DNA from: an uncultured Prevotella sp.
Lineage (GTDB): Bacteria > Bacteroidota > Bacteroidia > Bacteroidales > Bacteroidaceae
NCBI GenBank assembly: GCA_934256705.1
Contig: CAKQPF010000012.1
Coordinates: forward strand, 1 to 64,000
DNA length: 64,000 nucleotides
Reading direction: 5' to 3'
Both the position numbers and the translations under genes were made by a program. The notes under the pieces are model-generated. The model was given only the letters and a program-made list of their open reading frames with translations, did not search any database and was not told the DNA's origin. Each line of letters starts with the position of its first letter. Positions within the stretch are counted from its first letter, which is position 1. Shown here piece after piece: positions 1-8,908 of this stretch.

Positions 1-557
1 AAATTATGTATCGTTTGGCAACATGTTTTTGGGTTAGCATCTGCACAGCCCCCCACAGGGTTTGTCGGGTGCGCCTCAAAATTTCAAAATATCAAGTATG
101 AAAACAAACAACTCAAAATCCCGCCTTCCCGAAATCGGGTGTTGTAAATTTCAGAATCCCTTCTTCTGTTCCTTGAAATCGGCTGCAGCCGTTGAAATCC
201 TTTCTGTCGCTTTGCCGATGATGATGTCCTGCTGATTTCCTTTCATACACATTAAACAAATAATCGGGTTTCATGATTTGTTGCGATGTTGGCTTAGAAT
301 CACCTTGGCACTTAGAATCACGACATCGAACAAGCAGAGGTGGAAGTATAGCCATTCGGTTCTTTTCTTGCTTGCCAGCCACATTTTGCCGACCGCCGTT
401 CCCATCATAGCCGACATGATGCGATTTTTCTGCATTTACAGCCGATTCTGGCGACGTTCGCATCATTTGGCGATGAATAACTCGCTCAAACGAATTTAAC
501 GGCTCGGAGGGCGTTTTCCCGTCTGCTGCTTTTGTTGCCCCTTGATGGAATAAAAAA

Positions 558-608
558 TCAATGGATAAAAATAAAGGAAAAATAGATAATGATATTTTTA
601 TCCATTGA
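558..608. repeat. perfect 16-bp inverted repeat
   Basis: Arms 558-573 (TCAATGGATAAAAATA) and 593-608 are exact reverse complements separated by 19 nt. There is no U-tract next to either arm, so it is not an obvious terminator. A related AT-rich stretch lies at about 33622-33670, upstream of gdhA's 3' side. Confidence 0.7.
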
Positions 609-650
609 TGTTTCCGTGAGTTTGGTACTGTCTTTCAGACGGATTTGCTG

Positions 651-740
651 TCTTGTTGTTTTGTTGTCTTGTGATTTTGTTGATTGACTATATTGCTGAT
701 GATCATTACAACCAAACAACCAAGCAACCAGACAACTCAA
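651..740. repeat. GTTGTT/CAACAA imperfect inverted repeat
   Basis: The left half is made of GTTGTTTTGTTGTCTTG-like sequence. The right half is made of CAACCAAACAACC- and AGACAAC-like sequence, so the transcript could fold on itself. Similar elements lie at 12773-12865, 31771-31855, 33780-33829 and, as a variant, 48367-48448, always between genes. Confidence 0.5.
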
Positions 741-836
741 CCGCAAAACCGACCCTTGCAAAAAGCAAAAAAGCAAGTGACAAACAGCGAAAATGACAAA
801 AAACGCATAAAAAGCGCATAAAAAGCGTTCCAAGCC

Positions 837-867
837 TTTGCGGTGTTAAAAAAAAACACTAATTTTG
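837..867 (+). promoter_or_regulatory. gyrA promoter
   Basis: TTTG at 837-840, then 19 nt, then TAATTTTG at 860-867. This matches the Bacteroidetes primary-sigma consensus TTTG-N19-20-TAnnTTTG. Transcription would start about 90-95 nt before the gyrA ATG. Confidence 0.75.
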
Positions 868-968
868 CATAGCGATAATTTGCGGAAAACGGCTCAAAAG
901 CTCTAAAAACCGCCAAAAACGCGAAATAAGGTAAAAAAAAACAATAACAAAATAATTACGCTTAAAGA

Positions 969-3557
969 ATGGATGAAACACAGACTATTGACCGCGACAG
1001 AATCATGAAGGTCAATATCGAAGAGGAAATGCAGTCCTCCTATATCGACTATTCCATGTCGGTAATCGTTGCCCGTGCGCTTCCTGATGTGCGAGACGGC
1101 TTCAAGCCTGTGCACAGACGAATACTCTATGGCATGCTCGGCATCGGCAACACAAGTAACAATCCTTATAAGAAATGTGCCCGCGTGGTAGGTGAGGTGC
1201 TCGGTAAGTACCACCCACACGGTGACTCTTCCGTATATGGAGCACTCGTGCGCCTTGCACAGGATTGGAACATGCGCTACACTCTCGTGGACGGACAGGG
1301 TAACTTCGGCAGCATCGACGGTGACTCTGCAGCTGCAATGCGTTACACGGAGTGCCGACTCTCAAAAATGGGTGAGCACATCATGGATGACCTGGAGAAG
1401 AATACTGTCGATATGGCAAACAACTTCGACGACACTCTGCAGGAACCTACCGTAATGCCTACCAAGATTCCTAACCTCCTCGTCAATGGAGGAAACGGTA
1501 TCGCTGTAGGTATGGCCACCAATATCCCTACCCACAATCTCGGTGAAGTCATTGACGGATGCTGCGCTTACATAGACAATCCTGACATTGACACTGACGG
1601 GCTGATGCAGTACATCAAGGCTCCTGATTTCCCTACCGGTGCCTATATCTATGGCATCCAGGGAGTGAAGGATGCTTATGAGACCGGACGCGGACGTATC
1701 GTGATACGTGCAAAGGCTGAAATCGAGAGCGAAGACACACATGACAGAATCGTCGTTACCGAGATACCTTACGGCGTCAACAAGCAGCAGCTCATCGAGT
1801 ACATAGCAGAACTCGTGAAGGAAGGCAAGATAGACGGTATCAGCAATGTGAACGACGAGACCGGACGACAGGGTATGCGTATCGTCGTTGATGTGAAGCG
1901 TGACGCCAACGCTAATGTAGTGATGAACAAGCTGTTCAAGATGACAAACCTGCAGAGCTCCTTCTCCGTAAACTGCATCGCACTGGTCAAGGGACGTCCA
2001 CGTCTGCTCACCTTGAAGGAATGCGTCAAGTATTTCGTGGAGCATCGTCACGACGTGACAATCCGCCGTACCAAGTTTGACAAGGCAAAGGCGGAAGCCC
2101 GCGCACACATTCTGGAGGGCTTGATCATCGCTGTGGATAATATCGACGAGGTGGTGAGAATCATCCGTGCTTCCAAGAACCCTACAGAGGCACAGCGTGC
2201 TCTCGAAGAGAGATTCAGCATCGACGAGGTGCAGTCAAAGGCCATCGTGGACATGCGTCTGTCACAGTTGACAGGCCTGCGCGTCGATGAGCTACATGCC
2301 GAATACGAGGAACTGGAGAAGCTCATCGCTTACCTCCAGCAGATTCTCGACGACCCAGAGCTCTGCAAGAAGGTGATGAAGGATGAACTCCTGGAGGTGA
2401 AGGAAAAGTATGGCGACGAGCGCCGCACTGAAATAAAATACACCAGCGAGGAATTCAATCCGGAAGACTTCTATGCCAACGATGCGATGGCCATCACCAT
2501 GAGCCATCTCGGCTACATCAAGCGCACCCCATTGGTTGACTACAAGAACCAGTCAAAAGGTGGAGTAGGCTCCAGGGGTTCACGCACCCGCGAGGCTGAC
2601 TTCACCGAGCAACTCTATGTGGCCAATGCCCATGATATGCTTCTCTTCTTCACTCGCAAGGGACGCGTACATTGGCTCAAGTGTTACGAAATTCCTGAAG
2701 GAGCGAAAGACTCAAAGGGACGCGCTATCCAGAACATGCTCGAACTTGAGCCTGGCGACTCTGTCAATGCAGTGCTTGAAATCGAGAGCCACAAGTTCGT
2801 GGACCCGGACTTCCTCCGCAGCCATAATGTGGTGTTCGCCACAAAGAATGGCACTGTCAAGAAGACCCGTCTCGCAGACTACTCCCACGTCCGCACAAAG
2901 GGCGTTATCGCCATCAATATCCTGGAAGGCGACGAAGTGGTGAATGTGGTTCTCACCAATGGCAGCGATGAAATCATCCTGGCAAGCCGTAACGGCAAGG
3001 CCGTCCGCTTCAATGAAAACCTGATCCGCACGATGGGACGTGTCAGCACTGGTGTCCGCGGAATGAACCTCTGCACAGATGAAGAGCCGGACAATGAGGT
3101 GATAGGCATGATCGTGGTCAACGATCCTGACAACGACACCATCATGGTGGTCAGCGAAAAGGGATTCGGCAAGCGCACCAAGGTGGAAGACTACCGCATG
3201 ACTAACCGTGGCACCAAGGGAGTCAAGACCCTCAACATCACTGACAAGACCGGCAAGCTCCTTGCCATAAACAATGTGCAGGATGATGAGGACCTCATGA
3301 TCATCAACAAGAGCGGCATTACCATCCGCTTCTCTGTGGCAAGCTGCCGAGTGATGAGCCGTGGTACCCAGGGTGTCAAGCTCATCGACCTGAAGAAGAA
3401 GAACGACTACATCGCAAGCGTGTGCAAGGTGATGCACATCGATGAGGATGAGGAAATTCTGGATGAGAACGTTGACGGAGAAGGAATCGCAGACGTGAAC
3501 AATGCTGATGCAGACACTTCTGCCAACAACACCGAGACTCCTGAAACGCAGGAATAA
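969..3557 (+). CDS. gyrA: DNA gyrase subunit A
   Basis: ATP-dependent negative supercoiling of DNA together with GyrB, acting in the cytoplasm. The 862-residue protein starts with the type IIA topoisomerase fold. The quinolone-determining segment reads KYHPHGDSSVYGALVR at roughly residues 78-93, so the serine equivalent to E. coli Ser83 is kept while the position equivalent to Asp87 is Gly. The catalytic tyrosine lies in MRYTEC at about residue 124. The C-terminal half carries the beta-pinwheel repeats (motifs such as GSRG, TKGV, RGTKGVK and RGTQGVK). The GyrA box is degenerate (QSKGGVG) and the tail is acidic (EDEEILDENVDGEG). ParC is the alternative, but the length and acidic tail favour GyrA. 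The gene has its own promoter and the next gene starts about 100 nt later. Confidence 0.93.
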   Translation: MDETQTIDRDRIMKVNIEEEMQSSYIDYSMSVIVARALPDVRDGFKPVHRRILYGMLGIGNTSNNPYKKCARVVGEVLGKYHPHGDSSVYGALVRLAQDWNMRYTLVDGQGNFGSIDGDSAAAMRYTECRLSKMGEHIMDDLEKNTVDMANNFDDTLQEPTVMPTKIPNLLVNGGNGIAVGMATNIPTHNLGEVIDGCCAYIDNPDIDTDGLMQYIKAPDFPTGAYIYGIQGVKDAYETGRGRIVIRAKAEIESEDTHDRIVVTEIPYGVNKQQLIEYIAELVKEGKIDGISNVNDETGRQGMRIVVDVKRDANANVVMNKLFKMTNLQSSFSVNCIALVKGRPRLLTLKECVKYFVEHRHDVTIRRTKFDKAKAEARAHILEGLIIAVDNIDEVVRIIRASKNPTEAQRALEERFSIDEVQSKAIVDMRLSQLTGLRVDELHAEYEELEKLIAYLQQILDDPELCKKVMKDELLEVKEKYGDERRTEIKYTSEEFNPEDFYANDAMAITMSHLGYIKRTPLVDYKNQSKGGVGSRGSRTREADFTEQLYVANAHDMLLFFTRKGRVHWLKCYEIPEGAKDSKGRAIQNMLELEPGDSVNAVLEIESHKFVDPDFLRSHNVVFATKNGTVKKTRLADYSHVRTKGVIAINILEGDEVVNVVLTNGSDEIILASRNGKAVRFNENLIRTMGRVSTGVRGMNLCTDEEPDNEVIGMIVVNDPDNDTIMVVSEKGFGKRTKVEDYRMTNRGTKGVKTLNITDKTGKLLAINNVQDDEDLMIINKSGITIRFSVASCRVMSRGTQGVKLIDLKKKNDYIASVCKVMHIDEDEEILDENVDGEGIADVNNADADTSANNTETPETQE

Positions 3558-3570
3558 ATGAAAATCAGGA

Positions 3571-3610
3571 ATGAGACAGGTGGGCTGACCATCATGCCCG
3601 CCTGCCTCAT
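3571..3610 (+). terminator. hairpin after gyrA, possible weak terminator
   Basis: ATGAG-a-CAGG-t-GGGC pairs with GCCC-g-CCTG-c-CTCAT around a TGACCATCAT loop, just after the gyrA stop. There is no U-run, so it may instead be a processing or stability hairpin between gyrA and the TPR gene. Confidence 0.45.
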
Positions 3611-3658
3611 AAAGAAATAAGATAATTATATTTACAATTCACCAATTTATTATTGCTT

Positions 3659-4855
3659 ATGAAAAAGTTATTCATTACTGCGATGGTAGCTCTCATGGCT
3701 ACATCGTCTTTCGCACAGGACATTACTAAGCAGTTGAAGGGCAAGTCTTACGACGAAGCTGTTGCAACTCTTAATGCTGCCCTCTCCGGTCTCTCTGCTG
3801 AGCAGAAGGCTAAAGGTTACGGAATGCTTACAGAACTTGCCTACAAGGATGCTTCTGCTGCTTTCGACACATACCAGATCAATGCCGCTTCCGGCAAGAA
3901 GGACCCTGTGAATTTCCAGAGTGTTCTCAATGTCATCAATGATGCTTGCCAGGCAGACATCTATGACAACCAGCCAAACGACAAGGGCAAGGTGGCTCCT
4001 AAGTTCCATAAGAAGAACGTTGACCGTCTCCAGAACCTCCGCGTACTCCTTATCGTAGGCGGTCAGGAGTGTCAGGAAAAGGAAGACAACGCTGGCGCAT
4101 TGAAGTATTATGAGAGTTACGTAAACTCCGCTTTCAGCTCGCTCTTCTCTGAGGTTGCAGGCAAGAAGGACCAGAATGCCGGTAACGTATCCCGCGTAGT
4201 GGCTTTCCTCTATGCACAGAAGGAAGATTATGCTACAGCCCAGAAGTATGCTGAAATCGCAATGGCTGACACAGCCTCTGCCGCTGACGCAGAAGGAATC
4301 TATGTTGCTATTCTCGAAAAGCAGTGCAAGACCCACGACGATACTCTCAAGTACATCAACAAGCTGAAGGAAATCAACGCACAGAAGTATTTCCCACAGA
4401 TGGCTTCCCTCTATGACCGTATCGGTGAGAAGGAACTCGCAAAGAAACTTCTCGATGATGAAATCGCAGCAAACCCACAGAACAAGATGGCTTGGGCTAT
4501 CAAGGGTGAGAACGCTATGAACGCACGCGACTGGGAAGGCGCTATCGCTTCATTCAAGAAGGCAATCGAAATCGACCCTAAGTGGACTGCTGTCTGGTTC
4601 AATCTCGGCGTTTGCGCAAGCTCAAAGGGATTCGACCTCAACGAAAAATACAGCGTAAACGGCAGAATCAAGACTGAGGATGCCGAAAAGGTGAAGGCTG
4701 CTCTCGTAGAAGCAAAGGATTATTTCGAGAAGGTTAAGGAACTTGACCCAGACCGCAAGGTTATCGCCAACTGGCCTCAGCAGCTCCGCATGATCTACAA
4801 TGCAATCGGCGAGACACAGAAGGCAGAAGAAATCACCAAGATGCTCGGTGAGTAA
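3659..4855 (+). CDS. secreted tetratricopeptide repeat protein
   Basis: A 398-residue exported protein of unknown exact role. The start chosen is the ATG at 3659; an in-frame TTG six bases earlier is less likely. The first 20 or so residues (MKKLFITAMVALMATSSFAQ) form a signal peptide with likely cleavage after AQ. The rest is alpha-helical, with TPR-like repeats clearest at about residues 240-330 (for example AWAIKGENAMNARDWEGAI, then KKAIEIDPKWTAVWFNLG). Bacteroidales often carry such a periplasmic or envelope TPR protein behind gyrA. TPR domains usually mediate protein-protein contacts; no catalytic motif is visible. It may be co-transcribed with gyrA if the 3571-3610 hairpin is not a full terminator. 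Confidence 0.8.
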   Translation: MKKLFITAMVALMATSSFAQDITKQLKGKSYDEAVATLNAALSGLSAEQKAKGYGMLTELAYKDASAAFDTYQINAASGKKDPVNFQSVLNVINDACQADIYDNQPNDKGKVAPKFHKKNVDRLQNLRVLLIVGGQECQEKEDNAGALKYYESYVNSAFSSLFSEVAGKKDQNAGNVSRVVAFLYAQKEDYATAQKYAEIAMADTASAADAEGIYVAILEKQCKTHDDTLKYINKLKEINAQKYFPQMASLYDRIGEKELAKKLLDDEIAANPQNKMAWAIKGENAMNARDWEGAIASFKKAIEIDPKWTAVWFNLGVCASSKGFDLNEKYSVNGRIKTEDAEKVKAALVEAKDYFEKVKELDPDRKVIANWPQQLRMIYNAIGETQKAEEITKMLGE

Positions 4856-4928
4856 TTGCCCACAAAAGCAAATCAAAGCTTGACTGACAGATAGAGGGTG
4901 GCAATTCCCATGAACCCACCCTAAACGA

Positions 4929-4975
4929 TCAAGCCCCTGAGAGCGGACCTTAAGGTCGGCTTCGCAGGGGCTTGA
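4929..4975. terminator. bidirectional terminator hairpin
   Basis: TCAAGCCCCTG (from 4929) pairs with CAGGGGCTTGA (ending 4975), with a further inner inverted repeat GACCTTAAGGTC. It lies between the convergent TPR gene and the minus-strand esterase. The U-run (ATTTCG) is short. Confidence 0.6.
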
Positions 4976-5042
4976 TTTCGTTAATGGCAGGATGGGCTTC
5001 AGAGGGAATGGATGAAGTTGACGCAAGTTACGGCTATCTGAC

Positions 5043-5098
5043 CGACAACCCACAACCGACAACCCACAACCCATAACCAACAACCCATAACCAACAAC
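5043..5098. repeat. 14-nt tandem repeat, four units
   Basis: Two copies of CGACAACCCACAAC (5043-5070) are followed by two of CCATAACCAACAAC (5071-5098). The array lies just beyond the 3' end of the esterase gene. Such short tandem arrays change copy number easily; no open frame there looks real. Confidence 0.85.
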
Positions 5099-5105
5099 CA
5101 TCCAA

Positions 5106-6521
5106 CTAATACACCACTGTAACAGAAGAAGGGAATACGCGATAAGGGTCGTAGAATTCCATACTGCTGTCAATCATGTCTCGCAGGTTTGCCTTGACTT
5201 TGCCTTTGAACACCTGCTTTCCGTTGATGATGACGGTCACTTCACGGTTCATGTCCACCAGTTTGTCATTGAGATAAACCCTGAGTTTTCCTCCGGTGGC
5301 TTTTGAGTAAGTTCTGTTGAATTTCATCTCTATTCCCCATTGAGGGTCCTTCTGGATGGTGGTGTATTCCACGTTGTCGATACTCAGAGTGATGATATTA
5401 TCCTTGATATTCATCTCATAGTAAGTGCGATTCTCAGAAGGACGATCCAGAACCTGCAGATTATAGAAACCGGAACGATGGCGTCCGTCCATCTCAAAGT
5501 CCTCCCAAAGGACTGTCTTAGGGTAAGGATTGCGCGTGAAAGCCTTGAGCCATGGAGGCGTAAGACGGTAATCGATGCTGTGCTGCATATTCGGAAGCAG
5601 ATTGATGCGATGCAGGAAGAGAGGCTTTCCGTCTGCAGAAAGAGGATGTGCCAGTTGGATGGAGTCGAAAGCCACCTGGGTGTAATAAGTCAGGATGTTA
5701 CGGTAGAAACCCTGATCCACGGCACCGGTGAGGAAAGAGAAACCTATGTTTGCGCAATTTTCCACAGGAGCGTTCTTGAGAGGCTCACCTCCTGCCATAG
5801 GTCCGACAGCGGCAAAGTAATCTGCATAGAACGAAGCCAGACGCTGACTGCCGTAACCTCCTTCGGAAATGCCGAACATATAAAGTCTGTTGGCATCTAT
5901 CCGACCTTCAGAAAGCGTGATGCGAAGGAGCTTCTCCCAGGCGAATTGCTTAGCCAACTGCCACCAGCGGTAATATTCTCCCTCGTTAGGAATCTGGGGA
6001 ATGAAATAGACAGATGGAGCGTCCTGGAAGAGATTGCCCAGTTTCAATCCTGTGGTCCATTCCTGGTCTTTAGGACCTGATCCGTGCAGATAGATGAAGA
6101 AAGGCAACTTTGACTCGCTTTCTCCCTTCACACCATAATAAAATGGCATTGCCGCATTAGGCTCCAGACAGGCAGGAAGGTCCCATTTCCCGTGGTTGCC
6201 ATCCTTCAGGTCTTTCATAGGGATCAGCTTTTCTTCCTGCAGTTCCCTGTTGGCTTCACACCAGGCTTTCCACACCATACTCTGGAAAGAGGCGATTTCT
6301 TTCCCCTTGGTCTCTTTCTCAATGTCAGTGGAACAAATGGAGTGATTGACGAAAGCCTCCTTGTTGTCCTTGGCAGTGCGTTCCTTGACTTTCAGTTCCT
6401 GCTGGAAATAAGTTTTCACTTTCTGCTCAATATCATTGGATTGGGCAGACACCGTGTTCACATTGGCACCCATCATGATGATGGCAGCCAAAGATGGCGT
6501 TAGATTTCTAAATCCTATCAT
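5106..6521 (-). CDS. secreted alpha/beta-hydrolase (esterase/peptidase-like)
   Basis: A 471-residue exported hydrolase. The N-terminus (MIGFRNLTPSLAAIIMMGAN...VSAQS) is a signal peptide. The alpha/beta-hydrolase core shows an oxyanion-loop motif FIYLHGSG (about residue 143) and a nucleophile elbow GISEGGYGS (about residue 217, GxSxG with Ser as nucleophile). The likely catalytic His is in MQHSIDYRL (about residue 312). The C-terminal 130 residues look like a beta-rich accessory region. Related proteins are called PHB-depolymerase-like or prolyl-oligopeptidase-like; in Bacteroidales some act on plant cell-wall esters or peptides. The substrate cannot be told from sequence. It ends 20 nt before the ligA 3' end region on the same strand, so it may be read through from ligA. 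Confidence 0.7.
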   Translation of the reverse strand: MIGFRNLTPSLAAIIMMGANVNTVSAQSNDIEQKVKTYFQQELKVKERTAKDNKEAFVNHSICSTDIEKETKGKEIASFQSMVWKAWCEANRELQEEKLIPMKDLKDGNHGKWDLPACLEPNAAMPFYYGVKGESESKLPFFIYLHGSGPKDQEWTTGLKLGNLFQDAPSVYFIPQIPNEGEYYRWWQLAKQFAWEKLLRITLSEGRIDANRLYMFGISEGGYGSQRLASFYADYFAAVGPMAGGEPLKNAPVENCANIGFSFLTGAVDQGFYRNILTYYTQVAFDSIQLAHPLSADGKPLFLHRINLLPNMQHSIDYRLTPPWLKAFTRNPYPKTVLWEDFEMDGRHRSGFYNLQVLDRPSENRTYYEMNIKDNIITLSIDNVEYTTIQKDPQWGIEMKFNRTYSKATGGKLRVYLNDKLVDMNREVTVIINGKQVFKGKVKANLRDMIDSSMEFYDPYRVFPSSVTVVY

Positions 6522-6541
6522 AATTCAAAATATTGGATGTG

Positions 6542-8686
6542 TTAGATGTCAAAAAGGTTGAGCTGGACAGGAGAGGATGGGGTAGAGGTCTCTTTATCCT
6601 GTTTGTCATGAGACGAACCAACAGGATTTGCGCTGTCAGACGAACCGCTTTCAGGTGTCTCATTGCCCGATTCAGATTGGGAGGGTGCCCCTTCTATCAT
6701 CTCAAGGAATTGGTTCTCATTCATGATTTCAATGCCGAGGCTCTTTGCTTTCTGGAGTTTGGACGGTCCCATATTGTCTCCTGCAAGGATAAAGGAGGTC
6801 TTTGAAGAAATACTTCCTACATTCTTGCCACCATGCTGCTCAATGATGGCCTTGTATTCATCGCGGCTATGATGCGAGAATACTCCGCTTATTACCACGC
6901 TTTTGCCTTTAAGAAGGTCGGACTGGCTTGCTGTCACTTCCTCAGAAAGCCCCATCTGCAATCCCTTGTCGCGCAGACGCTGGAGAATGGAAAGGTTCGT
7001 CTCATCATGGAAATAGCGGATTATGCTCTCGGCAATGACGAGTCCTACACCCTCCACTTCAAGCAACTGTTCGAGGGAAGCATTCATAAGGGAGTCAATA
7101 TCACGGAAATGACGAGCCAACAGCTTCGCCGTCGTAACGCCGACAAATCGGATTCCAAGTGCGAACACCACGCGCTCGAAAGGCACTTTGGTGGAGTCCT
7201 CAATAGCCTTGATCACGTTCCATGCGGATTTTCTCTTGTTTCCGGAAGGGTCTATCTGCTGGATTGTGAGGTCATAAAGGTCAGCAATATTGTGGATAAG
7301 ACCACGCTGGAAGTAATCATCCACGGTTTCAGGGCCCAAAGTCATGATGTTCATGGCTTTTCTTGCGATGAAATGCTCGATTCTGCCTTTGATCTGAGGC
7401 GGACATTGCGAGTCATTCGGGCAGTAGTGAGCCGCTTCTCCCTCGTATCTTACCAGTTCGGCACCGCATTCCGGACAGTGTGTGATGAATCGGACGGGCT
7501 TCGCGTCAGCTTTGCGGCGGGAAGTATCTACGCCTACAATCTTTGGAATTATCTCTCCACCTTTCTCCACATAGACGTAATCACCTAAGTGCAGATCGAA
7601 TGAACGGATGAAATCCTCATTGTTGAGCGTAGCCCTGCGCACTGTGGTACCAGCCAACTGGACTGGCTCCATATTGGCAACAGGAGTGATTGCGCCAGTT
7701 CTACCTACCTGATAAGAGACATCAAGCAGCGGAGTGCAGGCACGTTCAGCCTTGTATTTGTAAGCTATTGCCCATCGTGGAGATTTGGCTGTAGAGCCAA
7801 GAAGGCGTTGCTGACGCAGCGAATTGACTTTAAGCACGATTCCATCGGTGGCTACAGGCAAGTCCTTTCGTTTGGTGTCCCAATACTCTATGTAGTCCAG
7901 GATTCCCTGAAGGCTGTCCACCTTCTTCATTCCATTGGAAATCTTGAATCCCCATTGGCGTGCCATTTCAAGGTTTTCGTAATGTCCATCGCAAGGCAGG
8001 TCATCACCTATTATATAATAAAGGTAAGCATCAAGTCCTCTTTCTGCCACGACTCGGGAGCTTTGGCTCTTCAATGTGCCGCTCGCTGCATTGCGAGGAT
8101 TGGCAAAAGGCATTTCGCCAGTATCTTCACGCTCGGCATTCAGACGCTGGAAATTGTCCCAAGGCAGAAGAATTTCGCCACGGATTTCAAAACTGTCCAT
8201 GTAGTTGTCACCGCTGAGTTGGAGCGGTATGCTGTTGATAGTGCGAACATTATTGGTCACGTCGTCGCCTTGCACACCGTCGCCACGCGTGACAGCACGG
8301 ATGAGTTTGCCGTGTTCATAGGTCAATGATATGGAAAGTCCATCGTACTTCATTTCGCAGCAGACTTCAAAAGGCTGGCCATCAAGTCCTTTCGTCACCT
8401 GATTGTACCATTCACGGACATCATCCGCATTGTAAGTATTTGCGAGAGAAAGCATAGGATATTTGTGAGCGACCTGCTTGAATTGCTGGTTCAGGTCGCT
8501 TCCCACGCGCTGAGTTGGGGAATTAGGATCTGCAAGTTCTGGATGGCGAGCTTCAAGTTCCTGCAATTCGTGCATCATGAAGTCGAATTGCTGGTCAGAA
8601 ATAATAGGTTGGTTGAGCACATAGTAACGTCTGTTGTGCTCATGAAGCTCTTTCCTCAGTGAGAGAATTCTATCTTGGTCGTTCAT
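6542..8686 (-). CDS. ligA: NAD+-dependent DNA ligase
   Basis: Seals nicks in duplex DNA during replication and repair, using NAD+. The 714-residue protein has the full LigA order: Ia domain, adenylation domain with the catalytic lysine in CEMKYDG (about residue 112), OB fold, a Cys4 zinc finger (CPECGAE...HYCPNDSQC, about 405-430), helix-hairpin-helix region, and a BRCT domain (about residues 590-665, GKSVVISG...SKTSFILAGDNMGPSK). A Ser/Glu-rich tail of about 45 residues follows and ends with PVQLNLFDI. QLNLF fits the beta-sliding-clamp binding pentapeptide QL(S/D)LF, suggesting direct clamp recruitment (inference). Minus strand, start at 8686. The gene for a secreted esterase follows on the same strand. 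Confidence 0.95.
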   Translation of the reverse strand: MNDQDRILSLRKELHEHNRRYYVLNQPIISDQQFDFMMHELQELEARHPELADPNSPTQRVGSDLNQQFKQVAHKYPMLSLANTYNADDVREWYNQVTKGLDGQPFEVCCEMKYDGLSISLTYEHGKLIRAVTRGDGVQGDDVTNNVRTINSIPLQLSGDNYMDSFEIRGEILLPWDNFQRLNAEREDTGEMPFANPRNAASGTLKSQSSRVVAERGLDAYLYYIIGDDLPCDGHYENLEMARQWGFKISNGMKKVDSLQGILDYIEYWDTKRKDLPVATDGIVLKVNSLRQQRLLGSTAKSPRWAIAYKYKAERACTPLLDVSYQVGRTGAITPVANMEPVQLAGTTVRRATLNNEDFIRSFDLHLGDYVYVEKGGEIIPKIVGVDTSRRKADAKPVRFITHCPECGAELVRYEGEAAHYCPNDSQCPPQIKGRIEHFIARKAMNIMTLGPETVDDYFQRGLIHNIADLYDLTIQQIDPSGNKRKSAWNVIKAIEDSTKVPFERVVFALGIRFVGVTTAKLLARHFRDIDSLMNASLEQLLEVEGVGLVIAESIIRYFHDETNLSILQRLRDKGLQMGLSEEVTASQSDLLKGKSVVISGVFSHHSRDEYKAIIEQHGGKNVGSISSKTSFILAGDNMGPSKLQKAKSLGIEIMNENQFLEMIEGAPSQSESGNETPESGSSDSANPVGSSHDKQDKETSTPSSPVQLNLFDI

Positions 8687-8855
8687 AATATGTAAGCGAA
8701 TTTATTCTTGCAAAAGTACAAAAAAGTATTGTAGAATCATCATTTTTTTACAAATTATAACACATTATTCGTTTTGAAAGAATGTCTTTTCGCCAGAAGA
8801 TTAGCTTACGAAAAGTCAAGGTAAGATGCTTGAATTCCTTATTTTACGCATTTTA

Positions 8856-8887
8856 TTTGTGAAATATAAAAAAAAACATTACCTTTG
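8856..8887 (+). promoter_or_regulatory. trmD promoter
   Basis: TTTG at 8856-8859, 20 nt spacer, TACCTTTG at 8880-8887. It lies 21 nt before the trmD ATG at 8909, so the mRNA leader is very short and the longer upstream start at 8885 is excluded. Confidence 0.8.
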
Positions 8888-8908
8888 CAACTTAAAATAT
8901 TGATAGAA

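Larger units (their letters stand above)
1..959. other. gene-free upstream region of gyrA
   Basis: I see no convincing gene in this stretch. The open frames in it have no recognisable family features and overlap repeats. It holds an imperfect direct repeat of a cttagaatcac motif near 293 and 311, a perfect 16-bp inverted repeat (558-608), a GTTGTT/CAACAA-rich imperfect inverted repeat (about 651-740), and the gyrA promoter at its right end. The 545-590 segment resembles 33622-33670 in the nagB-gdhA gap. The left edge could contain the tail of a feature lying outside the window. Confidence 0.5.

Noticed and set aside
558..833. 91-codon minus-strand frame upstream of gyrA
   Set aside because: It translates the GTTGTT/CAACAA repeat and the 16-bp inverted repeat; no family signal.
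4622..5173. 183-codon minus-strand frame after the TPR gene
   Set aside because: It runs antisense through the TPR gene end and through the 14-nt repeats; composition is that of a shadow frame.
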